Of a stretch of 28,061 nt of DNA, positions 1 through 9,867 are shown piece after piece. The stretch is taken from the NCBI GenBank assembly GCA_003427395.1, contig BFEA01000777.1, forward strand, positions 472,959-501,019, read 5' to 3'. Both the position numbers and the translations under genes were made by a program. Source of the stretch: Chara braunii. Taxonomy: Eukaryota; Streptophyta; Charophyceae; Charales; Characeae. The notes under the pieces are model-generated. The model had not been told where the DNA came from. It saw only the letters and a program-made list of their open reading frames with translations, and made no database searches. Within the stretch, counting starts at the first letter, position 1, and each line of letters begins with the position of its first letter.

Positions 1-327
1 GTACTAAAATGAGCAAAAATTTGAGGCTTCATTTCGGCCCCGGTCGCGCCTAGTGCGGCCACTCATCTCGTCGTCTTTGAGGGTTGCTCGTAAAGTTCAG
101 CGCGCCCAAAACCAGGGGTGCCCTGAGCTCCCCTAATTTTTGCTGCCCGGTCAACCCGGAGCACCGTCAAAATACGGACTTGTCCCTGAGCCTAAGTCCC
201 AAAACTGCAGATCTCAGGCGGCGCACTGCTTGCGGCCGCCTGACACCGTGCCGCAGGTGCCCAGTAGCGCCGGTCTAGGCAGATACTCCCGAGAAGGTGG
301 GTTGAGAGGACTAGGAGCTCCTTCCTA
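1..327. other. Unassigned GC-rich sequence left of rDNA fragment
   Basis: No gene recognised. The sequence does not continue the 25S rRNA that starts near 328: the bases before the conserved CCTATCGATCC are not those expected upstream in plant 25S. Short ORFs here lack recognisable domains. It may be a repeat joined to the rDNA piece, or a chimeric assembly. Confidence 0.4.
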
Positions 328-358
328 TCGATCCTTTAGCGTTTCAGGACTTGAAGCT

Positions 359-393
<35 letters not shown>

Positions 394-424
394 TTTGTGG
401 CAGCCAAGCGTTAATAGCGACGTT

Positions 425-467
<43 letters not shown>

Positions 468-504
468 GAGAATTCACCAACGGTTGGATTGTTCACCCAC
501 CAAC

Positions 505-538
<34 letters not shown>

Positions 539-957
539 NAGGTTAGTTTTACCCTACTGATGCACCATCGTCGCAATGGTAATCCAACACAGTACGAGAG
601 GAACCGTTGGTTCGCACAATTGGCAATTGTGCTTNGCTGAAAAGCCAGCGGTGCAAAGCTACCGTGCGTGGGATTATGACTGAACATCTCTAAGTCAGAA
701 TTTGTGCTTGCAGCGACGACGTGTGCCTCCTCGGATGACACAAGGTTGTCGATAGGGCCAGCCCGTCTGACCCCGAAAGTATAAGTTCGGAGTTGTCCCT
801 CCTGCGGCGGAGCACCGACGCCCTGGGGGTCTCTTCATCGCAATTTCTTTCGCTCGGGGAGTCACACCCTTTGCAGACGACTTAGACAGGGAACGGGGTG
901 TTGTAAGCAGTAGAGTGGCCTTGTCGTCACGATCTGTTGGGATTCGACCGTTTGTTC
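328..957 (+). rRNA. 25S (LSU) rRNA, 3' fragment, possibly a pseudogene
   Basis: The stretch follows the last part of nuclear 25S rRNA: domain V (CAGAAAAGTTACCACAGGG near 367-385), the GTGAGCTGGGTTTAGACC segment at 511-530, and the sarcin-ricin loop AGTACGAGAGGAACC near 591-605. It then runs through the variable 3' helix to TTTGCAGACGACTTA and a plant-like 3' terminus near 957. Several bases that are near-universal in LSU rRNA differ, for example C to T at 394, C to A at 413, C to G at 468, and CGG for GCG at 481-483. There are N characters at 539 and 635. Homology begins abruptly at about 328, so this is a 5'-truncated piece. It could be an rDNA pseudogene or poorly assembled rDNA. The 3' end is placed by comparison with remembered plant termini and may be off by about 10 bases. 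Confidence 0.85.
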
Positions 958-1392
958 CAAAGGTTTCCCCCACCTTCTGGCTCCCCACCCCTCCTCAAAT
1001 GTTTGAACAACGGTCATCCGCGTCTGAAGAGAGCCGTCGCCCTTGTATAGGGGTCGATGAGCTGCTTGCTTCTTTTTTTTTTTTTCCTTTTTTTTTTTGT
1101 CAGTTTTGCTGCTTCCATCTGAAGCCCCTTTTGCCCGATGTGGTACTCGAGTTTCGGATAAAAGGAGAACTGTGCCCGAGCCCATGTTGGGGTGGGTGCC
1201 GGGTTGTAATCTTTTGGCCACTGCGGAGCGCCATCTGTCCGAAAGCATGGATATGTGTCCGCGTGTCTTCCTGTACTTGACCCGGTGGGCGTTTGTGCAT
1301 GCCACATTGTCCGATGTCGCCCCATACGGCCTGCCACTTTTGGCTGCACGGAGACCTGGGACCAAAGGCTGGATCGACGTGAGTGCCACATT
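958..1392. other. Possible rDNA spacer with T-rich tract
   Basis: The sequence follows the 25S 3' end directly, so it is probably the start of the intergenic spacer. A long T-rich run at 1072-1098 is the only obvious landmark and might act in transcript 3' processing; that is inference. ORFs across this region have no recognisable domains. The region stops at 1393, where the LTR homology begins. Confidence 0.45.
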
Positions 1393-1793
1393 TGATAGTA
1401 CGTAGCCTCCTCGTAATGGCCATATGAGGGTTCGGGGCGGCGTTGACCTACACTGAATTCAGAACCAACCTATAGGTCTCGCACACCCTCCCCCCCTTTT
1501 TTTTTCATCCTGCTCGTAGAGTTTATTCGCCTGACAGAGACAAGGAGTCTATGACAACGAAAAGCATCAGGTGACGCCTGCAGACGAGGAAAGAAGACAT
1601 GCGTATCAGACCGGTCCCTCAGTAGTGTTCTGCTAAACGTTACTCACGAGCTCAAGCCAAAGGCCTAGTTATTGCAAGGCGTGCACTCCATCTTGTCCAA
1701 AATACACACATAAGTAATTATCTCCCCATCTTGAGTTAGTCTCCGACTAGAGGGAGACTAGCCCAAAGTCTTAAGAATCAGACCACTACAGAC

Positions 1794-2162
1794 GTGTCCC
1801 TCCCGTTTCACCCTCACATGCATACGTTTAATACGTTGCTGATATACAAGACCTGTTCATCCGAGGGGACCACATTGATCATAACTGGTCTACCGCATGA
1901 GCGCATGTGCACTGATTATGACATAGTAGGACACGAAATAACGATCCACACTCAAGTGTTGTTATACAAAAGTGGAACTGAAGCTGATGACGACTCGGCA
2001 ATGATAAGGAATGAGCATACTAATGAAGAAGCAGAATCAGCCAAACGATCTTGCAAGAGCCGCGTGAAGTCAAAGTCCCCAGGGTTATCTCACGCCGTCT
2101 GCTGGGCAAGGAGTTTGACGACGAGCCAGCGATATTTGCTCACGAGGGTGCTCGTCTGCTAG
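1794..2162 (+). CDS. Unknown 122-codon ORF inside 3' LTR
   Basis: This ORF is antisense to the retroelement genes and is open in both LTR copies (partner at 19880-20248) with the same length and stop. The first codon is GTG; the first ATG is nine codons in. No family is recognised. By my count the copies differ at about eight amino-acid-changing and about eight silent positions. Because there are roughly three times more replacement sites than silent sites, this hints at weak constraint, but the numbers are too small to rely on. It may be a chance ORF. Confidence 0.25.
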   Translation: MSLPFHPHMHTFNTLLIYKTCSSEGTTLIITGLPHERMCTDYDIVGHEITIHTQVLLYKSGTEADDDSAMIRNEHTNEEAESAKRSCKSRVKSKSPGLSHAVCWARSLTTSQRYLLTRVLVC

Positions 2163-3017
2163 TGAAAAGCATACATTGCAACATTTTCCCCAATCCTCTC
2201 GCCTCGCTCGTCACCGCGACAAACAGGCAACAAACTCATACAAACTGGATTGTTGATGACGACAACAGGCGGGCATGCCCGCTCCCTTTTTTCTCTAGTC
2301 TGGTTTCAACTCAGCCCGCTCAGACTTCCCGAGGAAGCCGCTCACGTGACCAATGTTTTCTTCTCCCCTTCGTTTTCACGCCTCTCTCTAGTGTTCACGA
2401 CTCTCTTTTCCTCTTCTCACTATGTAAGAATACTCGCCTCAATGATAGCGAGTCCATACATGACGTTTACTACCACTACCTAACGCAGTCGTTGGCAAAC
2501 GGTTTTCCCTCACCTCCCTCTTCTCATGCTTGCACTAGTAGTGCTTCATCGTTCGTATAGTTCCTATGGTCTGTACTCATTCTCCCGAGACATGGCGACC
2601 CTGATCACAATACAGTGAGTGGCCCATCTAAAAACTCATTCGCCTCAGTTCCGAAGAAACGGCACGGAGAGCGCCCAGGATAAAGTGCAGTCCGCTTGCA
2701 CGTTCGAGTGCTGACGTCAGCCAAGAGAATGAGGGCTCGAGCCGTCCTACAAAGCTCGTATTGACGTCAACATCGTCTCGCCAGCATGGGTTGTCCAGCA
2801 CCTGTCTGCGAGAGCGACCTTCCGCTCTCTGCCCTCTTGAGTTGACTCTCTCACCCACACACTCTCTCCGTATCTCCTCCCCCTTTTGTCGCACGCTCTC
2901 TCTCAAGGGTTAACTCTCTCTCTCGTTCGCAGTCCCTCGAGTGCGAGCGTAACCGTCCTGTGTTTCCCTGGCAGCTCTACAGACGACGTGTCCCCGATGG
3001 CCCAGCCTCTCCTGGCT

Positions 3018-3497
3018 TTACTCTGCCTCAGGCTGAACTGGCCTCAGGCCCGCCCTCCACAGGTTGTGCCAGTGGCTGGTTCTTGCGAACCTGGCCCGAC
3101 CTGTTCCAGGACTGAAGATCGGTTTCGTTTTCCGATCTTCAGCCTCACTCATCTCACTCTCGTCGCCTGAATCTCTGTCCAGGTGAGCCTGTTCCCAATC
3201 CATAATGTCCGTTGAGGTCTCGGTCTCATGATAAGATACCGTTACTTGCATCTTCATCGTCACCCCGTCTCTTCTGCAGCGTCGCTCAGCCTGATTTTTC
3301 GCTTCAGTGATAGCATCCTACAGCTTCAGGTTAGTCCGCATTTCCACCTCCTTAGCCCCTTCCACGTTAATTTTCAGTCTCAGTTCATCTCCCCCATCGT
3401 AACTGAGCATTACCGTGATCCAAGGCCCTTCCCCAGACATGGGTTTCCAGCGGGTCTGGAGGTACCAATAACCTGGTCTATAATCGTGCAATGCCAT
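3018..3497 (-). pseudogene. Broken sense ORF in 3' LTR (unknown protein)
   Basis: This is the copy of the 171-aa ORF found in the 5' LTR at 21575-21060. It reads from an ATG at 3497 through a conserved PWITVMLSYDGGDELRLKIN segment, then meets a TAG where the other copy has CAG, and continues open to 3018. The C-terminal part (PIFSPGTG...FART) is kept in frame here but is frameshifted in the other copy by a 5-base length difference. Each copy is therefore broken differently, as expected for two decayed copies of one gene. No known family is recognised. Confidence 0.4.
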
Positions 3498-3678
3498 AAC
3501 CAGAGCTCTCTCGGTAGACCTTGCACAACACTAATCTGCCCACCCAGAATAGTAAGTCAGCCACTCGAGTGCGCACTGCAGGGTGCTATAGAAGCGGTTA
3601 GCAGGGAATGGCGTCCCAGCACCTCAGACTGAAGAGGGCACACCTCATACACACTGTGAAACTCCATCCCCTTCTTCT

Positions 3679-3685
3679 CTTTATA
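3679..3685 (-). promoter_or_regulatory. TATA-like box in 3' LTR
   Basis: TATAAAG on the minus strand, in the context GGGCTATAAAGAGAAG. It is conserved in the other LTR at 21777-21783 and points toward the retroelement genes, so it is a candidate LTR promoter TATA box. No transcription start can be seen from sequence alone. Confidence 0.4.
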
Positions 3686-4267
3686 GCCCAAGATCCCTGT
3701 TTTCTAAATGCGGGATAACTCTCAGAGTTATATATTCTACCAATCTATAACTCGTAAATTAACAAAATAAAATAAGTTAAAATAAACAGAGAAGAGCGGC
3801 GTGAAACAAAACACCAATGATCATAGTGCCTGCACCAACTTTCGGCCACTAGTCGTTTCGTTTTAATCGCAAAGTGACCACATGCCCGAAGTCGTGGTCC
3901 CATAACGAGATACCGCCAGCACATTCTCTTCCTCAAAAGACGCCCTCAGACTTCCTCTCGTGGGTACCTGTGTCCGATGGCAAGGAGGGGGCTTATGACC
4001 CTTTTTAGGGGTGATAAGCTTCCTACCGATGCGGCCGCGGGTCGCCCCTCTTTTGGGGTCCTACCGCGCGGCACGCGATCGAGCCTCCCAACCACCGGCA
4101 CGAAAACAACAGGGAGACTGCAGCCGCGCTCGAATCTCAAACCGTTCGCCTTCCCACGAAGTGACAGGGACTGAAGGAAAACTCGCGTCTAAGAATCAGC
4201 AAAATAATAATAATAATAATAATTATAATAATAACAATAACGAAACGAAGTAAAAGAAGAAAGGAAA

Positions 4268-4795
4268 ACATACCCACGCCGCGATCAGAAGTCATTGGAT
4301 CGCTCCAAACTAAAACAAGGGTCCAGATCCACGCGCAAATCTGACACTGAATTTCCCCTTTTTTCTCTTATTCTTGCTTTTCTTTTTCTTCTTCTCCTTT
4401 TTGCCCCCTTTTTCTATTCGACTGTAACAGTGAGCCTATGCACCTAACCCATAACCCGACTAGGGTGCGATCGGCGTGCAATAGAAATGACAGCGTCAGT
4501 CTCTTCACCTTCACGTCCCAGGGCGAACCCGGCGGCTACCACGGCCACAGACCGGTAGTGCTCTGCTGTACAGCACGGCGCCGAGCCTGCGTGGACCAAA
4601 GCAAAGTCCTGTAGCGCACCCCACCTCTTTTGCTGAGGCAGACACCAACAAGACCAGTCCACGTCAGGCACATCCCCGGGTACTAAGGATTGTAGTAATT
4701 CGGGAACAACTACAGGTCACAGCATCGAAGCAAAGGTTGGTACCAAGTAGGGACTTTGTACGCAGAGGAGGGCCGGGACACCGCGCTCTCCGACA
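4268..4795 (-). repeat. Inverted repeat arm X, 5'-shortened copy of DUF4283 3' region
   Basis: About 528 bases match the reverse complement of 23461-23989 with few differences. On the minus strand it includes the end of the DUF4283-type ORF and a long purine-rich tract. It ends at GCGTGGGTATGT, the same point as the other copy, directly against the 3' LTR edge. A shared 3' end with a different 5' limit resembles a 5'-truncated retroposon. A shared element 3' region is the alternative. Confidence 0.75.
4352..4417 (-). promoter_or_regulatory. Long purine tract, possible polypurine tract region
   Basis: On the minus strand this is almost all A and G, interrupted by a few pyrimidines, and includes GAGAAAAAAGGGGAAATT. 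It lies about 80-150 bases before the 3' LTR start in element orientation. The related copy at 23840-23905 keeps it. A functional PPT normally touches the LTR, so this is either displaced or not the PPT. Confidence 0.3.
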
Positions 4796-4810
4796 TAATA
4801 CCAAACCCTC

Positions 4811-4830
4811 ACCCAGCGTCCCCGCTGGGT
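4811..4830. repeat. Perfect 8-bp stem hairpin
   Basis: ACCCAGCG, a TCCC loop, then CGCTGGGT. It lies 15 bases beyond the point where the inverted repeat arm X stops matching its partner. Function unknown; it may be chance. Confidence 0.5.
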
Positions 4831-5108
4831 CGAGACATGATCACAGCCGGTATACAATAGACTGCCGTTTGTATGCTCATTCTATCTGTTCGCGACCATT
4901 TAGTCTCTGCGCTAACCAGTCTTCCGCACTTTCATGACACTCGCATTCTTCTCTCTTTCAATTCACGGCCATTAGCACAATCGGCGCAATTAACTCTCTT
5001 CTTTCTTCTTTTCTAGTCCTCAATCCCCTCACCATAATACTCCTTGGTACAGCGTTCTGTCGTCCCTCTCATTTCTCCTTTTCTTTAGTTTACCTTCCCG
5101 TTTCTGCC

Positions 5109-5466
5109 ATGCCTGAAGCACGTAGGGGACAAGGAAGAGGAAGAGGAGGGAGAGGGGGTAAAACTCGGGAGGAGCCGCCGGCCCGTACGTGGCGCGACTA
5201 TAGTTCTGAAGAGGAGGAAGAAGAGACAATGGGTTATGGGGCGCACTCAAGGCCTTATTCGCGTCACCCGCTCTCTGCATGGTACGAGAGGACTCCATCC
5301 CCAGAAAGGATGGAGTACTTCCGAAAAAAAAATTGAAGCGCATTATGGCGCCGCCAGCACTTCCTCACCTCCTTACACTCCCAGAGCCCCTATTACTCCC
5401 CTGGCAAGTAAAGCCTCCACCAACCTCTATCCCTTGCGCAGTCTCTTCACCCTCTCACTCCAATAA
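5109..5466 (+). pseudogene. RG-rich antisense ORF downstream of pol, one frameshift
   Basis: An ATG at 5109 opens a 75-codon reading frame. It begins with an RGQGRGRGGRGG tract, then an acidic SSEEEEEE run, then a basic/aromatic stretch with YSRHPLSAWYERTPSPER. It stops just after a run of nine A bases near 5326-5334. Reading one frame over from that run continues sensibly (EAHYGA, then a Ser/Pro/Thr-rich tail) to a stop at 5464-5466, so a one-base slip in the A-run probably broke a gene of about 118 codons. It lies between integrase and the 3' LTR on the strand opposite to gag-pol. Tat-lineage elements such as Grande and Retand are known to carry antisense extra ORFs in that place. The RG-rich start is typical of RNA-binding or gag-like N-termini. 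No family assigned. Confidence 0.45.
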
Positions 5467-5894
5467 CTGCATCCTTTTCAGCATCTTCTTTCTTCTCTCT
5501 CTACTCCAGATCGAACTCATGGTAATTTTCTATATCCTGTATAGGCGTGACTTTTTCTCTGCTTTCTGGATTTGTTCTTCTTGAAAATTTTATGTTCACG
5601 CATCCCTCATAGTGTCCCTGGCTTGAGAGTTTGAACACTTTGAGGCTGGGGACACAGGTTCCTCGTGAACCAGGCCGCTTGTCGGCCACCGAATAAATTT
5701 AAGAAGGATTATGTTTCCACTTTCTTGTTTACTGCTAATCCTGACCTCCTCTCATTCTGAAATCCGTTCTCATTCTGAATTTTATGTCAAAAAAAGGTTA
5801 CCTTAACCTTCACCTTGGCTGAAAATTCAAAACATTGTCAGTCTGATACCAGTGCTTGGGATACTTGTTCCATCTGCCAAGCTGGGGGTAGGTC
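5467..5894. other. 3' noncoding region of element, first part
   Basis: No supported gene. It contains pyrimidine-rich runs (for example 5485-5515, ending CTCCAG on the plus strand) and AT-rich sequence. Short ORFs in several frames lack domains. Confidence 0.4.
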
Positions 5895-6068
5895 ATACCA
5901 AACCCTTTTCTGTTTTCTGGCTAGAGTGAGATAGCTCCTTATCTTCTCATGTTACTCAGAGGATAACCAACCCTGTTTTCTTTCTCTGGTCTGAGCGAGG
6001 CGTCTCCTCAATTTCTCAGATAGAAGGAAAGGGATACCAAACCCTTTCTGTTTTCTCTGGTTTGGAAA
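5895..6068. repeat. Degenerate tandem repeat, about 70 bp, three units
   Basis: Units begin with ATACCAAACCCT or a close variant at 5895, 5963 and 6034, each followed by a TTTTCTGTTTTCTGG-like segment. Spacing is 68 and 71 bases and the last unit is partial. It lies in the region between pol and the 3' LTR. Minisatellites in this position are known from Tat/Ogre elements. Confidence 0.65.
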
Positions 6069-7124
6069 CTTCAAATAAATCGTTGTATACCTGCAAAACA
6101 GCGAGTCCCACAGACAACAACTGTGTCCTAGCAAGCAGGCTCTCCGACAGTTATTAGCCAAGCAACAAATAAACAAAACAAAAACCCAGAATAAAATAAT
6201 AGAATAATAAAATAATAGACACAATAAAAAACGATTCTTCACACCCAAGATTTTATTGATTGCCTTGGTTCTGGTCCACCATTGGCCAGGAATGACAGAC
6301 GTCCTGTCAGTCTGACATACCTCATTCGGCCCGCCTTAGGCTAGGACTAGTCAGACCATTTGCCTTGACAGCCCCTTTGACCTGCCTCCAGGTCAATACC
6401 AACATACCCACTACTCGAGTATGACAACACTTAGGCACTCTCGTCAGGACACCCATACTATAGCGGGTCTGGTCACCCTATGACAGCAGACGTCCCGTCA
6501 GTCAAACTGTCCTGAACACGGATTTGACCACTGCGGTCGGGGACCGGCTCACCCACCAGTTTTTGGCCAAGGGCGTTGGCTGCCCCGCCCAGATTTTTGA
6601 ACGTAGGACCCGGTCTAACTACGATTCAAAGCTCTGGCGAACCTTACTAGATTGCATCCTCTGACTGCGGTAGGGTTCCAGCTGACCCCTTTCGACCTCA
6701 TAGGTCAAACCCCCGGAGTCTTAGCCTCAGTCGACTACGAAATTCGACACTCACGTCGGGGACCTGCTGAGCCCACCAGATTGCAACCTACTGCGGTAAG
6801 GCTCTGGCTGGCCCCAACAATCAATGCATCCTTAGGTTAGAGAAGACCCCAGGCACAGATAATCAGATAAGCATATCTTAACCCACAAGCAGACTGTCCC
6901 TTCAGTCTCAAGAGGCACTGAACAACAACATGATAACCAGCACTAAGCCCTTACCAGAGACCTCCCTTCAGCCTCAAGAAGGATGCTCAGTGCTGGCCCC
7001 AGAGAGGTTTCTTCCCTCAGCTGGGAATTTCTTTTCCAAGAGACGTCCCGTCAGTCCCAAGGAAGTACTGGAATGTTGATCTCAGAGAGGTCCCTTCCCT
7101 CATCTGAGTGAAGACAGGCAACTT
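6069..7124. other. 3' noncoding region with dispersed short repeats
   Basis: No gene seen. Short motifs recur: a GACGTCC(C/T)GTCAGT-like word near 6298, 6488 and 7041; an AGATTGCA(T/A)CC...CTGCGGTA(A/G)GG block near 6649 and 6778; and CAGAGAGGT(T/C)(T/C)CTTCCCTCA blocks near 7000 and 7084. A hydrophobic minus-strand ORF at 6248-5952 is AT-rich and is not supported as an envelope gene. Confidence 0.45.
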
Positions 7125-7254
7125 AGTCAAGAGACACGAAGCCCCTCCACTGACAACTCTCAGTCAGGTCAAGTTTGACTCCTTTACTCAGTCAAGAGAC
7201 ACGAAGTCCTTCTGTTGACAATTCTTAATCAGGCAGAACTTAACTTCTTTATGC
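7125..7254. repeat. Tandem duplication of a 65-bp unit
   Basis: AGTCAAGAGACACGAAG begins both units, at 7125 and 7190. The following segments are similar but diverged (CCACTGACAACTCTCAGTCAGG and the matching part of unit two). This is part of the repeat-bearing 3' region of the element. Confidence 0.65.
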
Positions 7255-7600
7255 CCATCATGCTCTTCTCTTTATCATAAGAATAATACTGATTACATCT
7301 TTTGATGTGCAACAGTCATGAGTTCCTCATATCTTTGACACTGCGTCAATGCTCACGAAAACTATATCTTAAAGTTATCCCCCACTCTCAGAGACTTGAG
7401 GCTCATGGCTCGACTGTAGCATTGCATTAAAGATATAGTCTTATTGACTTTGTTGCTTGCTGAAACAAAAATTAACTTACATGCAGAAGAATTGAAATGC
7501 TGAATTGACCATGCACGAACGATCACAGTCTGCTGAAAACTCAGTCTTGCTGTCTCATTGTCTTACAGTACTTTTCTCTCAGTTCTCTGGAACTGTTCCC

Positions 7601-8823
7601 TCACTTGGATGACTGACATTTCTTTCCTCTCTTTAAGGTCACTATAGGGATCAAATCAGGGTCTCTGAAAATGAGCTTACGGAGTCTTGACCCTGATACC
7701 ATGTCGTGAACCTTGGATCCATCCATCTCTGAAATCTCATAAACTTTGTCTTCTACTTCCCTTGTGATTCTGTAAGGACCAAGTCATCTAGGCTCCAGTC
7801 TTTTAGTCCATTGTGTCTTAAGAGAACTGTCAAATAGAAGGACAACATCTCCAACTTTCAGTTTCTCTTTTCTTATATATATTTTATTGTTCCATCTCTC
7901 TTGATCTGATAATCTGCTGGATGTCATTCTCTCGGCAATATTCATCACTGTCTGATCAACTTCTGATATTTGCCTCATTCTGATCTGGAGGAGCTCTGAA
8001 ATATAATCGTCTCTGTCACTTTCTTGACTTGACCATGTCTTGACAATGTTCTCAATAGGTAATGTAGCATATCGGTCATACCACAGAGTAAATGGAGCAT
8101 AGCCAGTAGTTCTTTTGACTGTTATGTTGTCAGTATATACAGCAGCTCTTAATACTTTTGACAAGTTACTGAGATTTTTTTCACAACACTTGGCTAATGA
8201 GTCTTTCAAAGTTTTGTGACCTCTTTCAACAGGTGCATTCGTTTGAGGATGGTAAGTATTCACATACCGAATTCTGACACCCAATCTAAGAGTGGTTCTT
8301 CTGACAATCTCATTTCTGAATTCTGATCCTCTGTCTAAGACAAATTCTCTGATAAAAGGATACCTGAGATAGACTTCTTCTATCCAGTCAGCCACTTGCT
8401 CGGCTGTCTTCCTTTTTAGAGTTCTTGCCTCAACATATCCAGAGAAGTTATCTCTCATGTTCAATATATATTTCATCCCGTCCTTGCCTAAAGGCATGGT
8501 GATGAGATCTAAATGAACTTTGCTGCCCGGTTCTACCAAAATAGAAGGAAATAAAGGCTCAATCATTCTTGTAGTAGACCTCTTCTGACATAACATACAC
8601 GATTACAAAATATGAAGATCATGTCTCTCATGCCAAGCCAGAAATAGAGTTTGACAGTCTTAGAGTAGGTTGCCTCAGCAGCCCTATGGCCACCAGCAAC
8701 CCCCTCATGTAGAATAGCAATTATCTCTAATTGTCTCTCCTTACCGCATACCACTATTAGTGGTGGTAGCCCTCCCTTACCATCCACAAAAATATGGCAT
8801 TTTTTTAATCTGAACTTCTTCCT
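7601..8823 (-). pseudogene. int: Integrase (Ty3/gypsy), nonfunctional
   Basis: Retroviral-type integrase that would insert the element's cDNA into chromosomes. Reading from the stop that ends the RNase H segment, an N-terminal zinc-binding HHCC domain appears: HEGVAGGH, then CMLC after a one-base frameshift near 8600. The catalytic core in the ORF at 8596-7784 has Asp30 (VHLDLITMP), Asp88 (FVLDRGSEF) and Glu124 (APVERGH), with exactly 35 residues between the last two, the D,D-35-E spacing. A TGA at 7784-7786 sits where related elements have the Trp of RWLGPYRI. The same frame then continues through a GPY/F-like C-terminal module and ends at a TGA at 7601. There is no sign of a chromodomain. 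Two breaks (frameshift and TGA) make it inactive. The family call is firm. Confidence 0.9.
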
Positions 8824-9867
8824 TTAATTTTTACAGTAATATTCCTTTAGCTGTTCTTTTTTCATCTTCTTACCAATCTCTTGATAACTTTCATCATACT
8901 CTTCAGAAATGAAAAATATATCTTCCTCTTTCTTTTCATCTTCTTTTTCTTCCTTGGATCCAGAGCTTTCCCGAATTTCATGAGCAGTCACTGCTGCTGC
9001 GTTAACTTCAGCATACCAATCATTTGGCTCATCCTCTTCTTCTTTCCCAAGAATCGAGTCATAAACATAAGCATTATGGATCTCTCCCCAGCTATCTCTC
9101 TCTTCAGGCCACAAACTCCACTTGTAGGAGCGTGGTGCTTCATAATCTTCATCATCCTTTTCATTCAGAAAATTATCAACATAGGCTGATTCTTCAATCG
9201 TTTCATCTACATCTTTTTCTTCTTCTTTTCTCCACTCAATCCGGCTTAGGTCATCTGCTCTGTTCTTCTCAGTGGGAATATTTTCCAACTTAAAATCAAA
9301 AGTCCAGATGAAGGCAATCCACCTGCTGACTGTTGGATCTACTTGTTGGTGCTTCTTAATAGCACCAATCACGGCAGATGCATCATTCCTCAGGATGAAT
9401 CTCCTTCCTAGTACGTAGTGTCTAAAGCACCTGAGGCTATGGATGATTGTCAGTAACTCTTTTCTGAATTGAGTACAGCCTCTTTCTGTAGAATTAAGAG
9501 TCCTGCTCTCAAATATCAGAGGCCTCTCTTTCTCATTCTCATCTTTCTGAATGAGCACACCTCCCAGAGCAACTGGTCCTCTATCAGCCTCAATGATGAA
9601 GGGTCTTGCCTCTTCATCATCATAAAATGACACTCCCAGCACTACACCACCATCTTTTAGCTTTTCTTGCAGAGTCTCTGCAACGGCTTGTCTTTTATCA
9701 TTTCATGTTAAATTAACCTCTTGCCGTACCACCTCCCTCAGAGGCTCTGCAAGGGTAACAAAATGAGGAATAAAAATCCTCCAGAATCCACAGACACGCA
9801 AAAAGTTTTTGACATCTGTCACTCTCTTCAGTGGCAGAGGCCAGTTCAAGATCTTGTCTATCTTTTT
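8824..9867 (-). pseudogene. RNase H and RT thumb/connection, nonfunctional
   Basis: One frame runs from about 9852 to 8824. It opens with the connection region (KIDKILNWP, then DVKNFLRVCGFWR) and meets a TGA near 9705 after EVNLT. The RNase H then follows: IIEADRGPVALGGVL with the first catalytic Asp, STERGCTQFRKELL with the Glu, an RNDASAV segment with the next Asp, and ENIPTEKNRADDLSR at the C-terminal end. An acidic, Glu/Lys-rich tail leads to a TAA at 8824; the same frame continues directly into integrase, so that stop is one nonsense mutation in a former polyprotein. Upstream, the link to RT is cut by the palindromic insertion at 9868-10289. Confidence 0.9.

Larger units (their letters stand above)
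1393..4270 (-). repeat. 3' LTR, truncated (direct repeat copy A)
   Basis: This copy aligns end to end with 19478-22365. It starts with TGATAGTA at 1393, where sequence resembling rDNA spacer stops, and ends in an (AAT)n-like tract (4200-4240), ACGAAACGAAG, and CA at 4269-4270. It lacks the part matching 16113-19477, so the U5 side of the LTR seems lost. Both copies keep a TATAAAG on the minus strand, a plus-strand 122-codon ORF, and a minus-strand ORF at 2906-2628 whose partner is 20912-20712. Differences between copies are mostly single substitutions and short indels, such as 5 extra bases near 3130. Confidence 0.85.

Noticed and set aside
862-1423. Several overlapping ORFs over 100 codons on both strands after the 25S fragment
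   Set aside because: They overlap each other and the rRNA end and run through the T-rich tract (poly-Lys on the minus strand); no domain.
1393-4261. Direct repeats as two independent Helitrons
   Set aside because: Ends do not show a 3' CTRR with hairpin, no Rep/helicase is present, and the two copies flank gag-pol in the way LTRs do.
5952-6248. Minus-strand ORF with a hydrophobic stretch after pol, in the place of an envelope gene
   Set aside because: The hydrophobic run comes from AT-rich repeats of AATAAAATAATAG type and the ORF overlaps a tandem repeat; no signal peptide or cysteine pattern of an envelope protein.
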